64,000 nt of DNA, taken from contig CM056736.1 of assembly GCA_029844215.1 (NCBI GenBank), forward strand, positions 57,783,562-57,847,561, written 5' to 3'. This stretch comes from Przewalskia tangutica. Lineage: Eukaryota; Streptophyta; Magnoliopsida; Solanales; Solanaceae. Below, piece by piece: positions 48,474 to 59,143 of this stretch. Positions within the stretch are counted from its first letter, which is position 1. Every line of letters begins with the position of its first letter. Both the position numbers and the translations under genes were made by a program. A model generated the notes under the pieces. It did no database searches and was not told the origin of the DNA. It saw nothing but the letters and a program-made list of their open reading frames with translations.

Positions 48474-49689
48474 TGTTATACCCCGTATTTTCAGAGTATG
48501 TACGTGAGGGCGTACGTATAAAAGTTTAAGCCTTAAAGTAGGCAAAGTGGCGAATTTGGGCACAAGTGCCGAAAAGAATCGTTTTTCGACGAAACGTTTT
48601 ACTAAACTTGCGAAGGGAAAATTCCGGCTATGTCATTTATAATTTTTGCGGATTTTTCCGAGAGACGAAACATTTTGGACCAACGGGAAGGTGACAAGTG
48701 TCACCCTCACATTGGGCGTGACTTTGGGCGGTAATGGACGAAAGGGTGGGGTGTAGTTGGTAGGATATTTTGTGCAAGTTGGTGTGGTAGATGGATAAGG
48801 TCCACATGGTTAAATATTGACCCTACACTTGCATGGAACTTGGCTTGATCTTGGCCATTGGTTGGCCATTGCTTGACCTATAAATACCCCTCTAAGTTGA
48901 AGACTTTCTTCATCCCTAAATATTTTCTAAGTGTTAAAATCCTCCCCCCTCTTAGTGAGAGTTCTCGTCCAAGCCTACCCTCCCCTTAGAAAGCTTGGCC
49001 GAGAGGGTCCCCCCCCTTTTTGTAGTGTTCTAGCCAGAGGGTACCCACTTGCCTAGTTGTCTCGTATAAATACCCCTTTTGTGGTATAGAAATACTCTCC
49101 AAGTATTGTTATAATGCCCAAATACTCTAGCCCAAATACCTTGTAGTACTTTCCAAAGTTACCTCTATCGTAGAGCAGGAAATACTATTATACTTTCCTC
49201 GATCCACAAAAACGAAACCCTAAGGAAAACCTTCATAGTCGGTTGAAGTGTTTAGTAGTAGTTGCGTAGAACTTATAAGGGTTGTTTGGAGCGGATTGGA
49301 GCACTCGGAGTAGGAGCTAAACGTTGCTCAGGATCGACGTTAAACTTGGATAATTTTGGGCTCATCGAGGTAAATACTATTGTCCTTCTATTGTAATTGG
49401 GAATTACATACTGTAGTAGTATAGAAATGAATATAAGATTCATAGAAGAGAATTGAACTGTAATAGAAGGATATTACAGAATATACTTGAACTGAAATCA
49501 CATCAGAAGAATATAAGTAGAAGATTAAACTGTATTTACATAGAATTTGTATTCTGATGGTGATAACCTTTATTGGTTGAATGTTCTGCAAGTAGCATGT
49601 GCTACTTAGAAGGTGGACAAGGCTAGCCGGGTTATAGCCGTGGAGCGTTTTGCTTATAGTCGATAATCGTCGCGAGGTATGTGATTCTT
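48474..49689 (+). repeat. H 3' LTR, segment 1
   Basis: U3 palindrome 48690-48705, TATAAATA 48879-48886. Ends at target site TTCTT (49685-49689). Confidence 0.88.
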
Positions 49690-52143
49690 TGTCACGACCC
49701 GTTCCGGGGCCCGTGACTGGTGCCTTACCCGGGCACCCAAGTAGCCATACATCAGAGAAAATCAGCGGAATATAAAACAAGACATGAATCAATGAAAATT
49801 TAGACACAGTTTATATGAGAAAAAGTCGCCTTTCGGCATAATATATATAAACCAAAATCTGGCAGTTTACATCCTTACTGTACAACAGGACTACAGACCT
49901 CTAAGGAAGTAAACAACTATGGCGGGACAGGGCCCCGCCATACCCTGACAGTACAAAACTATCTACTCCAGGAGATCATACCCAAAGTAGAGCCTCGGAG
50001 AAGATGGAGTTCGACACCAACGCAAAGATCCCAGGATGCGGATCTAGCACTGCTTGCCCTTACTGCGGCATGAGCGCGGCCCGAAGAGGTCGATCTGACG
50101 GTACTAAGTATGTGAAACTGTAAAGTACTTAAAGGAAATCATATCATTTAAAACCAATTTTATAAATATGCACGAAACAACCAAGGTAACCGCACATAGT
50201 GCCACATCATAAACAAGAGCAACAATAGGTAAACTGTAACAAGTCTTTTCTAGGCTGCGAATGATCGGAGCAGGGCCACTCGCCCATATTATCATTATGC
50301 AAGCCTAATCCTGGACTCCCGTAGTCCGCATAGGCCACTCACATAGGCCCGCATGAGGTATAACCCCGCATCGAGGGTAGCTACTCCTCGGCATCGTCCT
50401 GGACTCGTTGTCCTCATGGCCACATAGACCACATGAGGCATAACCCCGCACACTAACCTGGAACTCGTAGCTCGCATAGGCCCCTGGACCCGCGTGAGGT
50501 ATTCTCGAATCATGGTCCCGGATCACTGAGTCTACCCGCGTCGGAGGCGGCAACCCGGTATCATCTCAAGAGGTGAGTGATATAGTACTAACATAACGAC
50601 TTATAGTTTAAACAACATAAGCATAAGTAAAGCGACCTCTTTACACAAGCGTTACAAGATACTAACACATAGCATCACAATATGTCTACTCATCAAAACC
50701 ATCTTATTATACCTTTAAATCAATACAAGTCTTTTATAAACACATAAGTAAACTGTTCCTTTTATAAAACTTAAGCCGTTATACTTAACTTCCCATAAAG
50801 CTAGTATAACCCTTAAGCTTCTTGTTAAGAACAAATATTCTTCTTCTTTCAAAAGCGTTTTATAATTCTTTTGAAAGACTTTTTAAGATCTTTATTATTC
50901 GGGCTTAAGTCGCAAGACATTCGTAAGTATTATTAGGCTTAAGTCAAAAGACATTGCCGTAGTTATTATTCGATTAACACACGTACGTCTACCGTACTAT
51001 ATATATATTTAAAATATCATGCTCAAGAGTATAGGAAGAATCACATACCTTCTTGGCGAAATCCAACTGCCAAGTCGAATATGTCGCGCAGAATCGCCTA
51101 TAATAGTCACGGACATCTATCAAAGTCTAGACTACTCAAGGTCATTCTAAGCAGAGGGTTCTCAATTCTCACGAAAAGTCGGGCAGCACTTCCCTGCGAT
51201 GAGCTATATCGTCTCTTTGTGAAAGCAGTCTATGTAAGTATAGTTCAATTATTCTTCTTTTATACCGCCTACTGTGATAATAGTTCAATTCTATTCTGCA
51301 ATATTCTTCTAAGTATTTAATACTTATTCTTATACCTCTACAGTATGTATTCTCTAATTATAAAAGAAGGGTAAGATTATTTACCTCGATAAGCCCAAAA
51401 TTATCCAAGTATAAACGTCGCTCCTGAGCAAGGTTTAGCTCTAATTTGAGCAGCTCAGATAGCTCGAGAACCCTTAGAAGTTCTTCACAACTTCTACTAA
51501 GTACTAAGGGATTTGGGCTAGGGTATTTTGGGCATTATAACAATACTAGAAGGCAACTTTTCTACCCAGGGAGGGGGGGTAGATTTCGGCTAGGGCTTCC
51601 TTTAGAGGGGTATTCGGACAAGGGCCTTCAAGGGAGGAGGAGTGTTTGGCCGAATAGGCTACAAGGGAGGGGGGAGGATTTTCAAGACTTTGAAAGTAAT
51701 TTGTGGATGAAGAACTCTTCATCTTAAGGGGGTAGTTATAGGTCAAGCCATGGCCAACCAATGGCCAAGATGATGCCAAGTGCAAGGCAAGTGTAGGGTG
51801 AGGATTTAGGCAAGTGTCCATTCTATCTACTACACAAAATATCCTACCAACTCCTTGACAAAACAAGCCAATCCATTTCGGCTCACTTCCGCCTCACGTC
51901 CACCAATGAGAGGGTGACAAGTGTCGCCCTCTCGTTGATCAAATGTTCGTCTCTCGAAAAAATCCGCAAAAATTAGAAATGACATAGCCGGAATTTATCC
52001 TACGCGAGTCTTGGTAAACGTTTCGTCGGAAAACGATTCTTTTAGTGAGTTGTGCACAAACGTTTTCGTCCAAGGTCTTTAACTTAGGCTAACTTTTGTA
52101 CGTACACCCTCACGTACATACTCTGGAAATACGGGGTATAACA
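49690..52143 (-). repeat. E 3' LTR
   Basis: GC hairpin 49919-49941, decayed CCGCATGAGGTAT repeats 50300-50560, hairpin motif 50983-50997, TATA area degenerate (GTAGTTATA, about 51732), U3 palindrome 51913-51928. Confidence 0.88.
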
Positions 52144-52178
52144 TTCTCCCCTCCTTAGAAACATTCGTCCCGAATGTT
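52144..52178 (-). other. E polypurine tract and hairpin
   Basis: Pyrimidine run 52144-52156 (AAGGAGGGGAGAA on the coding strand), then AACATTCG-TCC-CGAATGTT 52160-52178. Confidence 0.85.
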
Positions 52179-52215
52179 CCTTCCCAAGACAGTTAAAGAT
52201 AAGATACCTCACAAC

Positions 52216-53780
52216 TTAACAGTTTGCAAGTGCCACACACGGCCACAAAACAACACTTAGGCATAAACGATAATTAAAAACCAGCAAAGAGGAAAGTAAG
52301 TTACCTGGAGGTGTGGGGAATAAGTGAGGATACCTCTGCCTCATGTCCTTCTCAGCTTCCCACGTCATCTCCTCCCTGAGCTCGTTCCGCCACAGAACTT
52401 TGACGGAAGCCACGTCCTTGGTCCGTAGACGCCTAACCTGACGATCGATTATCGCTATAGGAAACTCCTCATACGATAACCCCTCGGTCACCTGGACATC
52501 GTCAATCGGGTGTACCCTAGATGGATCCCCGATACATCTCCTCGGCGTAGAAACATGAAACACGGATGCCTTGCCTCCGGATCGGACGGCAGATCAACTC
52601 ATAGGCAACCTTGCCTACCACTGCGAACGATCGATAGGGCCCAATGTACCTTGGTGAGTTTTCCTTTCTTCCGAATCTCATCACACCGCCGTGGGTGACA
52701 CCTTCAGAAAACCCAATCATCATTGCGAACTCCGGATGCCGACGACGATGATCGTATCGACACATGCGACTACGAGTGTCGATAGCCGCTCTCGGATAAG
52801 CTTCGCTTATCCATGCACTGCTGCACCAAGTCTGGTCCCAGCGTACCTCGCCCACATCGAACCAGCCTATCGGCGTCACTTCCTCCCATACAAGGCCTCA
52901 TAAGGCGCCATCGAATCTTTGGAGTGGTAGCTATTATTATATGCAAACTCAACTAGAGGCAAATGATCCTCCACTACCCACGAAGTCGATAACATAGGCT
53001 CGCGACATATCCTCGCAGTGCGGATAGTGCGCTCGGCTGTCCGTGCATGCGTGGATGGAATGCGAGACTCGTGCTCACTGCGTCCCAACCATGCGGAAGG
53101 ACCTCGAAGTTAGCGTGGCGGGCTCCTGCATGCGATATGATCGAAATAGGGACTCCATGCGATCGGCGATCTCTCGGATGTAAAGTCGGCATAATCCTCG
53201 GTAGAAAAAGTCGTCTGACGGGAAGAAAGTGGGCTGATTTCGTCGACTGTCGGCGATAACCCATATGGAATCATGTCTCCTCCGAGTGCGAGGCAATCCT
53301 GTGATGAAGTCCATGTTGATCACCTCCACTTCCGGTCGGGATCTCTATGCTGTAACAAACCACCGGGCCTCGGTGCTCTGCCTTCACTGCGACAACACGG
53401 GCGAGCTCACGAACTCGCAACGTCCTCTTCAAGCCATCCCACAATACGGATCTAAGGTCGTGGTACATTTTGGTCGACCACGGATGGATAGAAGTAGCAT
53501 GCTGTGTGCTTCCCCAGAACTGCTGCCGAAGTCCTGAAACATCTGGAACACACAACACGCCTCAAACCTTAGCACCCCGGTGCTACCTCAAGGACCGCTT
53601 CCTCACGAAGAGCGCGTCACGATACGAATCAAAACCGGATCCTCGAGCTGTTGCCTCTTCACCTCGCCGACGATGGAAGACTGGCAACCTCACGAACTCT
53701 AACCCATCTGCTATCGGAATCAATCAAGCGGACACTAAGGCTCGCTAATCGATGCAAATCACGAACCATGCCCCTCATCT
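52216..53780 (-). pseudogene. E integrase with chromodomain, frameshifted
   Basis: Inserts the DNA copy into the genome. In coding order: catalytic core with MDFITGLPRTRR and WVIAD (first catalytic Asp, about 53250-53330); the second Asp region reads SIISHAGA, with the Asp lost (about 53150); AERTIRT holds the Glu (about 53030); then DHLPLVEFAYNNSYH and APYEALYGRK (52890-52980). The GPY/F module (YIGPYRSFAVVGKVAYEL) and RRCIGDPSRVHPIDDVQV follow. The last open stretch, 52216-52563, ends in the chromodomain (RRLRTKDVASVKVLW, MTWEAEKDMRQRYPHLFPTP). Such tails bind heterochromatic marks and fit the nesting seen here. Confidence 0.8.
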
Positions 53781-53784
53781 CTAG

Positions 53785-54245
53785 CTGCACATCGATAGGC
53801 TCCCCGTGACCTACGACTAAGAGCATACGCCACGACATTGGCCTTGGGTGGTGCGGGATATCAACATCGTAATCCTTAAGCAACTCTAACCACCGTCTGC
53901 ATCGTAAGTTCGGCTCCTCTGGTGAAGATATCTTGGAGGCTCTTGTGGTGCGTATAAATATCCACATGAACCCCATACAAATAGTGCCTCGAGATCTTGG
54001 CGTGAATCATCGCGACTCCAAATCATGGGTGGGGTAGTTCCTCTCATGTTTCTTAAGGTGTCGGGATCGTGCGCTATAACTCTACCTCTGCGTCAACACA
54101 CATCGGCCCGATGCGGCGCGTCACAATACACGACATAACCATCCGACCCTGCGGAAGAGTAAGAGCGAGGCGGTCGTCGATCTCTCTTTCGGCAATGGAA
54201 ACCACGCTCCAAGCATCGATCCACTGAAACTTAGCCGCCACGAGT
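53785..54245 (-). pseudogene. E RNase H, frameshifted
   Basis: The stretch 53659-53976 contains RRWLELLKDYDVDI, the same block as D at 18860-18895. The IYTDHKSL region is read in a shifted frame (WIFIRTTRASKISS). The first acidic motif lies near 54115 in another frame. Confidence 0.7.
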
Positions 54246-54249
54246 CGGC

Positions 54250-55035
54250 CTAGTCAATGGTGCGAGAGATAGAAGCGAACTTCTCTCTGAACGCCGATAA
54301 TAACTGCGAGGCCCGTAAAGCTGCGAACCTCTGTCGGAGTAGTAGGTCTAGGCCAAGTCTGTCGCCTCGATCTTGGCCGTATCCACTCGAATGCCATCAT
54401 CCCGACAATATGCCCGAAAAAGCCACGAAGCTAACCAAAACTCACATTTGGAAAACTTGGCGTATAAGCTGCTGGTCGAGAATCGGCCACGATCGCCGAA
54501 ATGCTCGCGTACTCCTGCTCTGGCGAGAATAAACAAGATATCATCAATGAACACTATCACAAGCGTGTCAAAATGGTTTGAACACTCGGTTCATCAAATC
54601 CATGAATCTGGCGGAGCATTTGTCAACCAAAAGACATGACCACGAACTCATAATGCGGCGGGTCCGAATGCGATCCTAGGGACATCCACCTCTCGACTAC
54701 TTTTGATGATAGCGAGCAGATCAATCTTGGAGAAACATCTCGCGCCACCTGGCTGGTCGAACAAATCATCAATCACAGGAAGAGGTATTCATTCTTAATG
54801 GTCACCTTGTTCACTGTAATCAACACACGTGCGGCGTCCGTCACTTCTTCACGAACAATACGGCGCCCCGGGGAGAAACACTAGGTGCGATGAAGCCGCT
54901 TTTCCCAAATCTCTCGGTGGTCCTTGACTCTCTCAACTCGGCGGGTGCCATTCGTATGGCGGAATGGAAATAAGTAGAGTGTGCAGCAACACATCGATAC
55001 AAAACTCTATCTCCTCTCGGGAGGATACCCGGAGG
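54250..55035 (-). pseudogene. E reverse transcriptase, frameshifted
   Basis: Coding-strand blocks in order: EIEFCIDVL (about 55000), PAELREL (about 54940), NKVTIKNE (about 54800), DDLFDQ and the KIDL region (about 54720-54770), then MIVFIDDIL with the catalytic F-I-D-D (54540-54560) and YAKFSKCEFW (about 54440). The stretch 54348-54560 is open. The number of frame breaks is comparable to D, but at different places. Confidence 0.75.
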
Positions 55036-55039
55036 TCGT

Positions 55040-55530
55040 GCGGAAATACGTGCGGGAACTCTCGACTACTAGAATCGGTGAAAATCGCACTGCGACCTCG
55101 GTATCAAACACGAGCGAGATGGTAGATATACCCGCCTGCGCATCTTCCTAGCCTTGAGGTAAGAAATAAACTTACCGCCGGCGTCTGATGTTCCCCTCCG
55201 CTGACAACCGGCTCGCCGAAGCGAACGTACTACTCTCTCGGCGGTCTACATTGGCATAGCAAGCTAGCCAATCCATCCCGTGATCACATCGAAATCGGTC
55301 ATGTCCAACTCTATCAAGTCGCTAAGTCCGACGGTGTATAGTCGGACAAGCCATATACCCGCCGAGCTACCACGAATCACCATCTGGCGTAGCTACCTCG
55401 AAAGGGTCTATGGACTCGTGCTCTATCCTATCCTACTAGCAATAAGGGAGATATATGGGGCCAGTAGAACCAGATCTATCAAGGCATACACATCAAACGA
55501 ATCGATAAGGTACGTGGCGACATCGGTGAG
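55040..55530 (-). pseudogene. E aspartic protease remnant
   Basis: DVYALID is encoded near 55470-55490, but the next codons read CTGGTT where the P-G of the active site belongs. D shows a different disturbance at the same spot (CCACGG). Two different lesions at one site, both at a CCAGG-like sequence, point to consensus error. The G-M-D-W-L block is near 55270. Confidence 0.6.
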
Positions 55531-55559
55531 GCCTCACGATCTGCCGGTGGACAAGGCAT

Positions 55560-56809
55560 AAATGCGGTTCGAGGACGATAGAATCGGGACCGCGCCACGA
55601 CCTCTGCGCGACCTGCTGGTCCACGAGTACCACGCCTCGGGCGTGTAGCTGTAGGGGAAGAAGCGGCAATGAACCACGAAGGTGAGCCTACCAGCGGCGC
55701 CGGTCGGACGATCCGCCGCAAAGTGACCTGCGGCCTGGCGTAACAAGCTCCGGCGGTACCACACTTCCCGTAATGGGATCTACCGCATCGGCCACACGAG
55801 GGGTGGTCCGTCGGCGATACCTCTTTGCTCTGGGCGTCTCGAAGCCACAGGGCCTGAGTGCGCCTCGAATACTCTGGCTGTGCTGAGGACGGTGCAGGAG
55901 TGCTCTGAGTTGGCTGTGGTGCAAATCTAGACTGCTGCTGAGGCCGCCCACCACGATAGCCACCAAAAGACCCTCTCGTCCTGGCCTTCTTCTGCTGCTG
56001 TCTGTCAACTCGTCGGCCTCTACGCTCGCCGCGTCAGTGCGTGAGCTGCATCTGGGTAATATCCATGCACGGTGAAGAGCCATACCGCGCAAGACTTCGG
56101 CCATATAATCATCTAGCCCGGTGACGTAACGATGCACCCTGTCCTCCATATCTGCTACCAACGCAGGGACATATCGAGCCAACGAATCAAACTCAACGTT
56201 GTACTCCCTAACGGTGCGTCCTCTCTGCCTCAGCAACAAAAATCTATCGGCCCGTGCCCTCCTCATCTGTGGAGGCAAGAAGTGAGTGAGAAAGGCCTCC
56301 GAAAACTCATCCCATACTGCTGGAGGTGCATGCTCTCCCCGGGAAAGCTCCCACGAATCAAACCAATCGACTGCGGTATCACGCAGCCGATGTGAACCGA
56401 AGGTCACAGACTCGGTCTCTGAGGCCTTGATCACGCGTGATCCTCTGTAGGCGGCGGATGAACTCTGCGGATCAGCCTCCGGCCTCGACCCGTAACACTC
56501 TGGCGCGCTACAGCGCAGGAAATCTCGGAGCCTCAAACTATCGGCCCTCGGGTGAACCATGGTACGGCCCAGGGTGGGCTGAGCTGCTGCGTCGGCTATC
56601 CTCGTATCGCCACGATCACGGCGATGGCGGCCATCTCTCGTAACCCATCTCATGCTCCGGTGTGGGGCGGAGGTGTAAATCTTGTGGTCTCTCGACCCGC
56701 TGCTGCGACCCTAAACCTCCAGGGTCGGCGGCGTCGTGGAACTTCGGTGTCATTCTAGCGACTCGCCGGGCGCGCCTTGCCCTGGGCGGGTTGCCTTACG
56801 TGGAGGCAT
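55560..56809 (-). pseudogene. gag: E gag
   Basis: The ATG at 56809 starts MPPRKATRP. After a frame break, 55688-56653 is open for 321 codons and holds the gag core: DSLRLRDFLRCSAPECYGSR, AVDWFDSWELSRGEHAPPAV, FLTHFLPPQMRRARADRF, REYNVEFDSLARYVPALV, RVHRYVTGLDDYMAE. The C-terminal zinc knuckle is reduced to an AGHFAADRP-like trace near 55720 with its Cys residues lost in this frame. The segment joins protease downstream, consistent with one gag-pol reading unit. Confidence 0.8.
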
Positions 56810-56992
56810 AAGCATTCTGAGAAAGGAATACGTTAGAGGTCCAACCTATAACACATCTCTAAAGCACGATCTCGAGTGAGAAGAATGAAACCAATCCTAA
56901 ATATCCTATAGCCTCACGATTATTGGTGTGGTGCGCGACACCGATAATCGAACTACTAGATACGGTGCAGTAGACACTTTCCAGGATTAAGC

Positions 56993-57003
56993 GCTCGATA
57001 CCA
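56993..57003 (-). other. E primer-binding site (degenerate)
   Basis: GCTCGATACCA, where GCTCTGATACCA is expected: one T missing at a CTG. D has the mirror change. Confidence 0.75.
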
Positions 57004-57007
57004 CTTT

Positions 57008-59138
57008 TGTCACGACCGTTCGGGGCGTGGTGATGCCCGGGCACCCAGTAGCCATACATCGAGAGAAAATCGGAATATAAAACAAGACATGAATCAATGA
57101 AAATTTAGACACGGTTATATGAGAAAAAGTCGCCTTCGGCGTAATATATAAAAACCAAAATGCGCGGTTTACATCCTGCTTGCAACAGACTACAGACCTC
57201 TAAGGAAGTAAACAACTATGGCGGAGACGGGGCCCGCCATACATACCGACAAGACAAAACTATCTACAACAGGAGATCATACCCAAAGTAGAGCCTCGGA
57301 GAAGATGGAGCTCTGACGCAACGCAAAAGATCCTAAGGATGCGGATCTAGCACACTTGCCCTTACCTGCGGCATGAGCGACCCCTCGAAGGAGGTCGATT
57401 ACAACAGTACTAAGTATGTGAAGCGTAAAGTACTTAAATGAAATCATATCATTTAAAACCAATTTTATAAATATGCGAAAACAACCGAGGTAGCGCATAG
57501 TGCCACATCATAAACAAGAGCAACAATAGGTAAAGCGTAACATGTCTTTTCTAGGTGCGAATGATCGGAGGCGAGCCACTCGCCCATATTATCATTATGC
57601 AAGCCTAATCCACGGACTCCGTAGTCCGCGTAGGCCACTCACATAGGCCACGTGAGGTATAACCCGCGTCGAGGGTAGCTACTCCTCGGCGTCGTCTGGA
57701 CTCGTTGTCCGCATGGCCACATAGACGCGTGAGGCATAACCCGCACACTAACACCGGAACTCGTAGCTCGCGCCCCCCTGGACCCGCATGAGGTATTCTC
57801 GAATCATGGTCCCGGATCGCTGAGTCTACCAGCGTCGGAGGCGACAACTCCCGGTATCATCTCAAGAGGTGAGTGATATAGTACTAACATAACAGCTTAT
57901 AGTTTAAACAACATAAGCATAAGTAAGACTGACCTCTTTACACAAACGTTACAAGATACTAACACATAGCATCACAATATGTCTACTCATCAAAACCATC
58001 TTATTATACCTTTCAGAAATCAATACAAGTCTTTTATAAACACATAAGTAAAATGTTCCTTTTTATAAAACTTAAGTCGTTATACTTAACTTCCCATAAA
58101 GCTAGTATAACACTTAAGCTTCTTGTTTTAAAAACAACTATTCTTCTTCTTTCGAACTGTGTTATAATTCTTTTTGAAAGACTATATAAGTCTACTGTGA
58201 AAACAGTCCTATGTAAGTATAGTTCAATTATTCTTCTTTTATACCCTTCTACTGTAATAACAGTTCAATTCTATTCTGCAATATTCTTCTAAGTATTTAA
58301 TACTTATTCTTATACCTCTACAGTATGTATTCTCTAATTATAAAAGAAGGGTAAGATTATTTATCTCGATAAGCCCAAAATTATCCAAGTATAAACGTCG
58401 CTCCTGAGCAAGGTTTAGCTCCTAATTTGAACGCTCCGATAGCTCCAAGAACCCTTAGAAGTTCTTCACAACTTCTACTAAGTACTAAGGGATTTGGGCT
58501 AGAGTATTTTGGGCATTATAACAATACTAGAAGGCAACTTTTCTACCAAGGGAGGGGGGGGTTGATTTCGGCTAGGGCTTCCTTTAGAGGTGGGGGTATT
58601 CGGACAAGGGCCTTCACAAGGGGAGGGGGGGAGTGTTTGGACGAAAAGGCTACAAGGGAGAGGGGAGGATTTTCAAGACTTTGAAAGTAATTTGTGGATG
58701 AAGAACTCTTCATCTTAAGGGGGTATTTATAGGTCAAGCCATGGCCAACCAATGGCCAAGATGATGCCAAGTGCAAGGCAAGTGTAGGGTGAGGATTTAG
58801 GCAAGTGTCCATTCTATCTACTACACAAAAATATCCTACCAACTCCTTGACAAAACAAGCCAATCCATTTCGGCTCACTTCCGCCTCACGTCCACCAATG
58901 AGAGGGTTACAAGTGTCGCCCTCTCGTTGGTCCAAAGTGTTTCGTCTCTCGGAAAAATCCGAAAAAATTAGAAATGACATAGCCGGAATTTATCCTACGC
59001 GAGTCTTGTTAAACGTTTCGTCGGAAAACGATTCTTTTAGTGATTTGTGCACAAACTTTTTCGTCCAAGGTCTTTTACTTAGGCTAACTTTTGTACGTAC
59101 ACCCTCACGTACATACTCTGGAAATACGGGGTATAACA
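57008..59138 (-). repeat. E 5' LTR with internal deletion
   Basis: 323 bp shorter than its partner. The jump is near 58180-58195 (AAAGACTATATAAGTCTACT), which in the 3' LTR corresponds to removal of about 50885-51215, including the 15-bp hairpin motif. Reverse TATA box 58724-58731. Confidence 0.85.
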
Positions 59139-59143
59139 TTCTT

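Larger units (their letters stand above)
49690..59138 (-). mobile_element. Element E: most complete Ty3/gypsy chromovirus in the window
   Basis: A 9.45-kb minus-strand element, perfect TTCTT duplication (49685-49689, 59139-59143). 3' LTR 49690-52143 (2.45 kb), 5' LTR 57008-59138 (2.13 kb, with a deletion), internal 52144-57007 with gag, protease, RT, RNase H, integrase core and chromodomain in the usual order. LTR and coding sequence match D. It is the only copy here retaining every enzyme, but many frame breaks are present as read. Confidence 0.9.

Noticed and set aside
49690..59138. Intact autonomous element
   Set aside because: All domains are present but frames break repeatedly and the second catalytic Asp of integrase is not readable. 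Intactness cannot be claimed until the sequence is polished.
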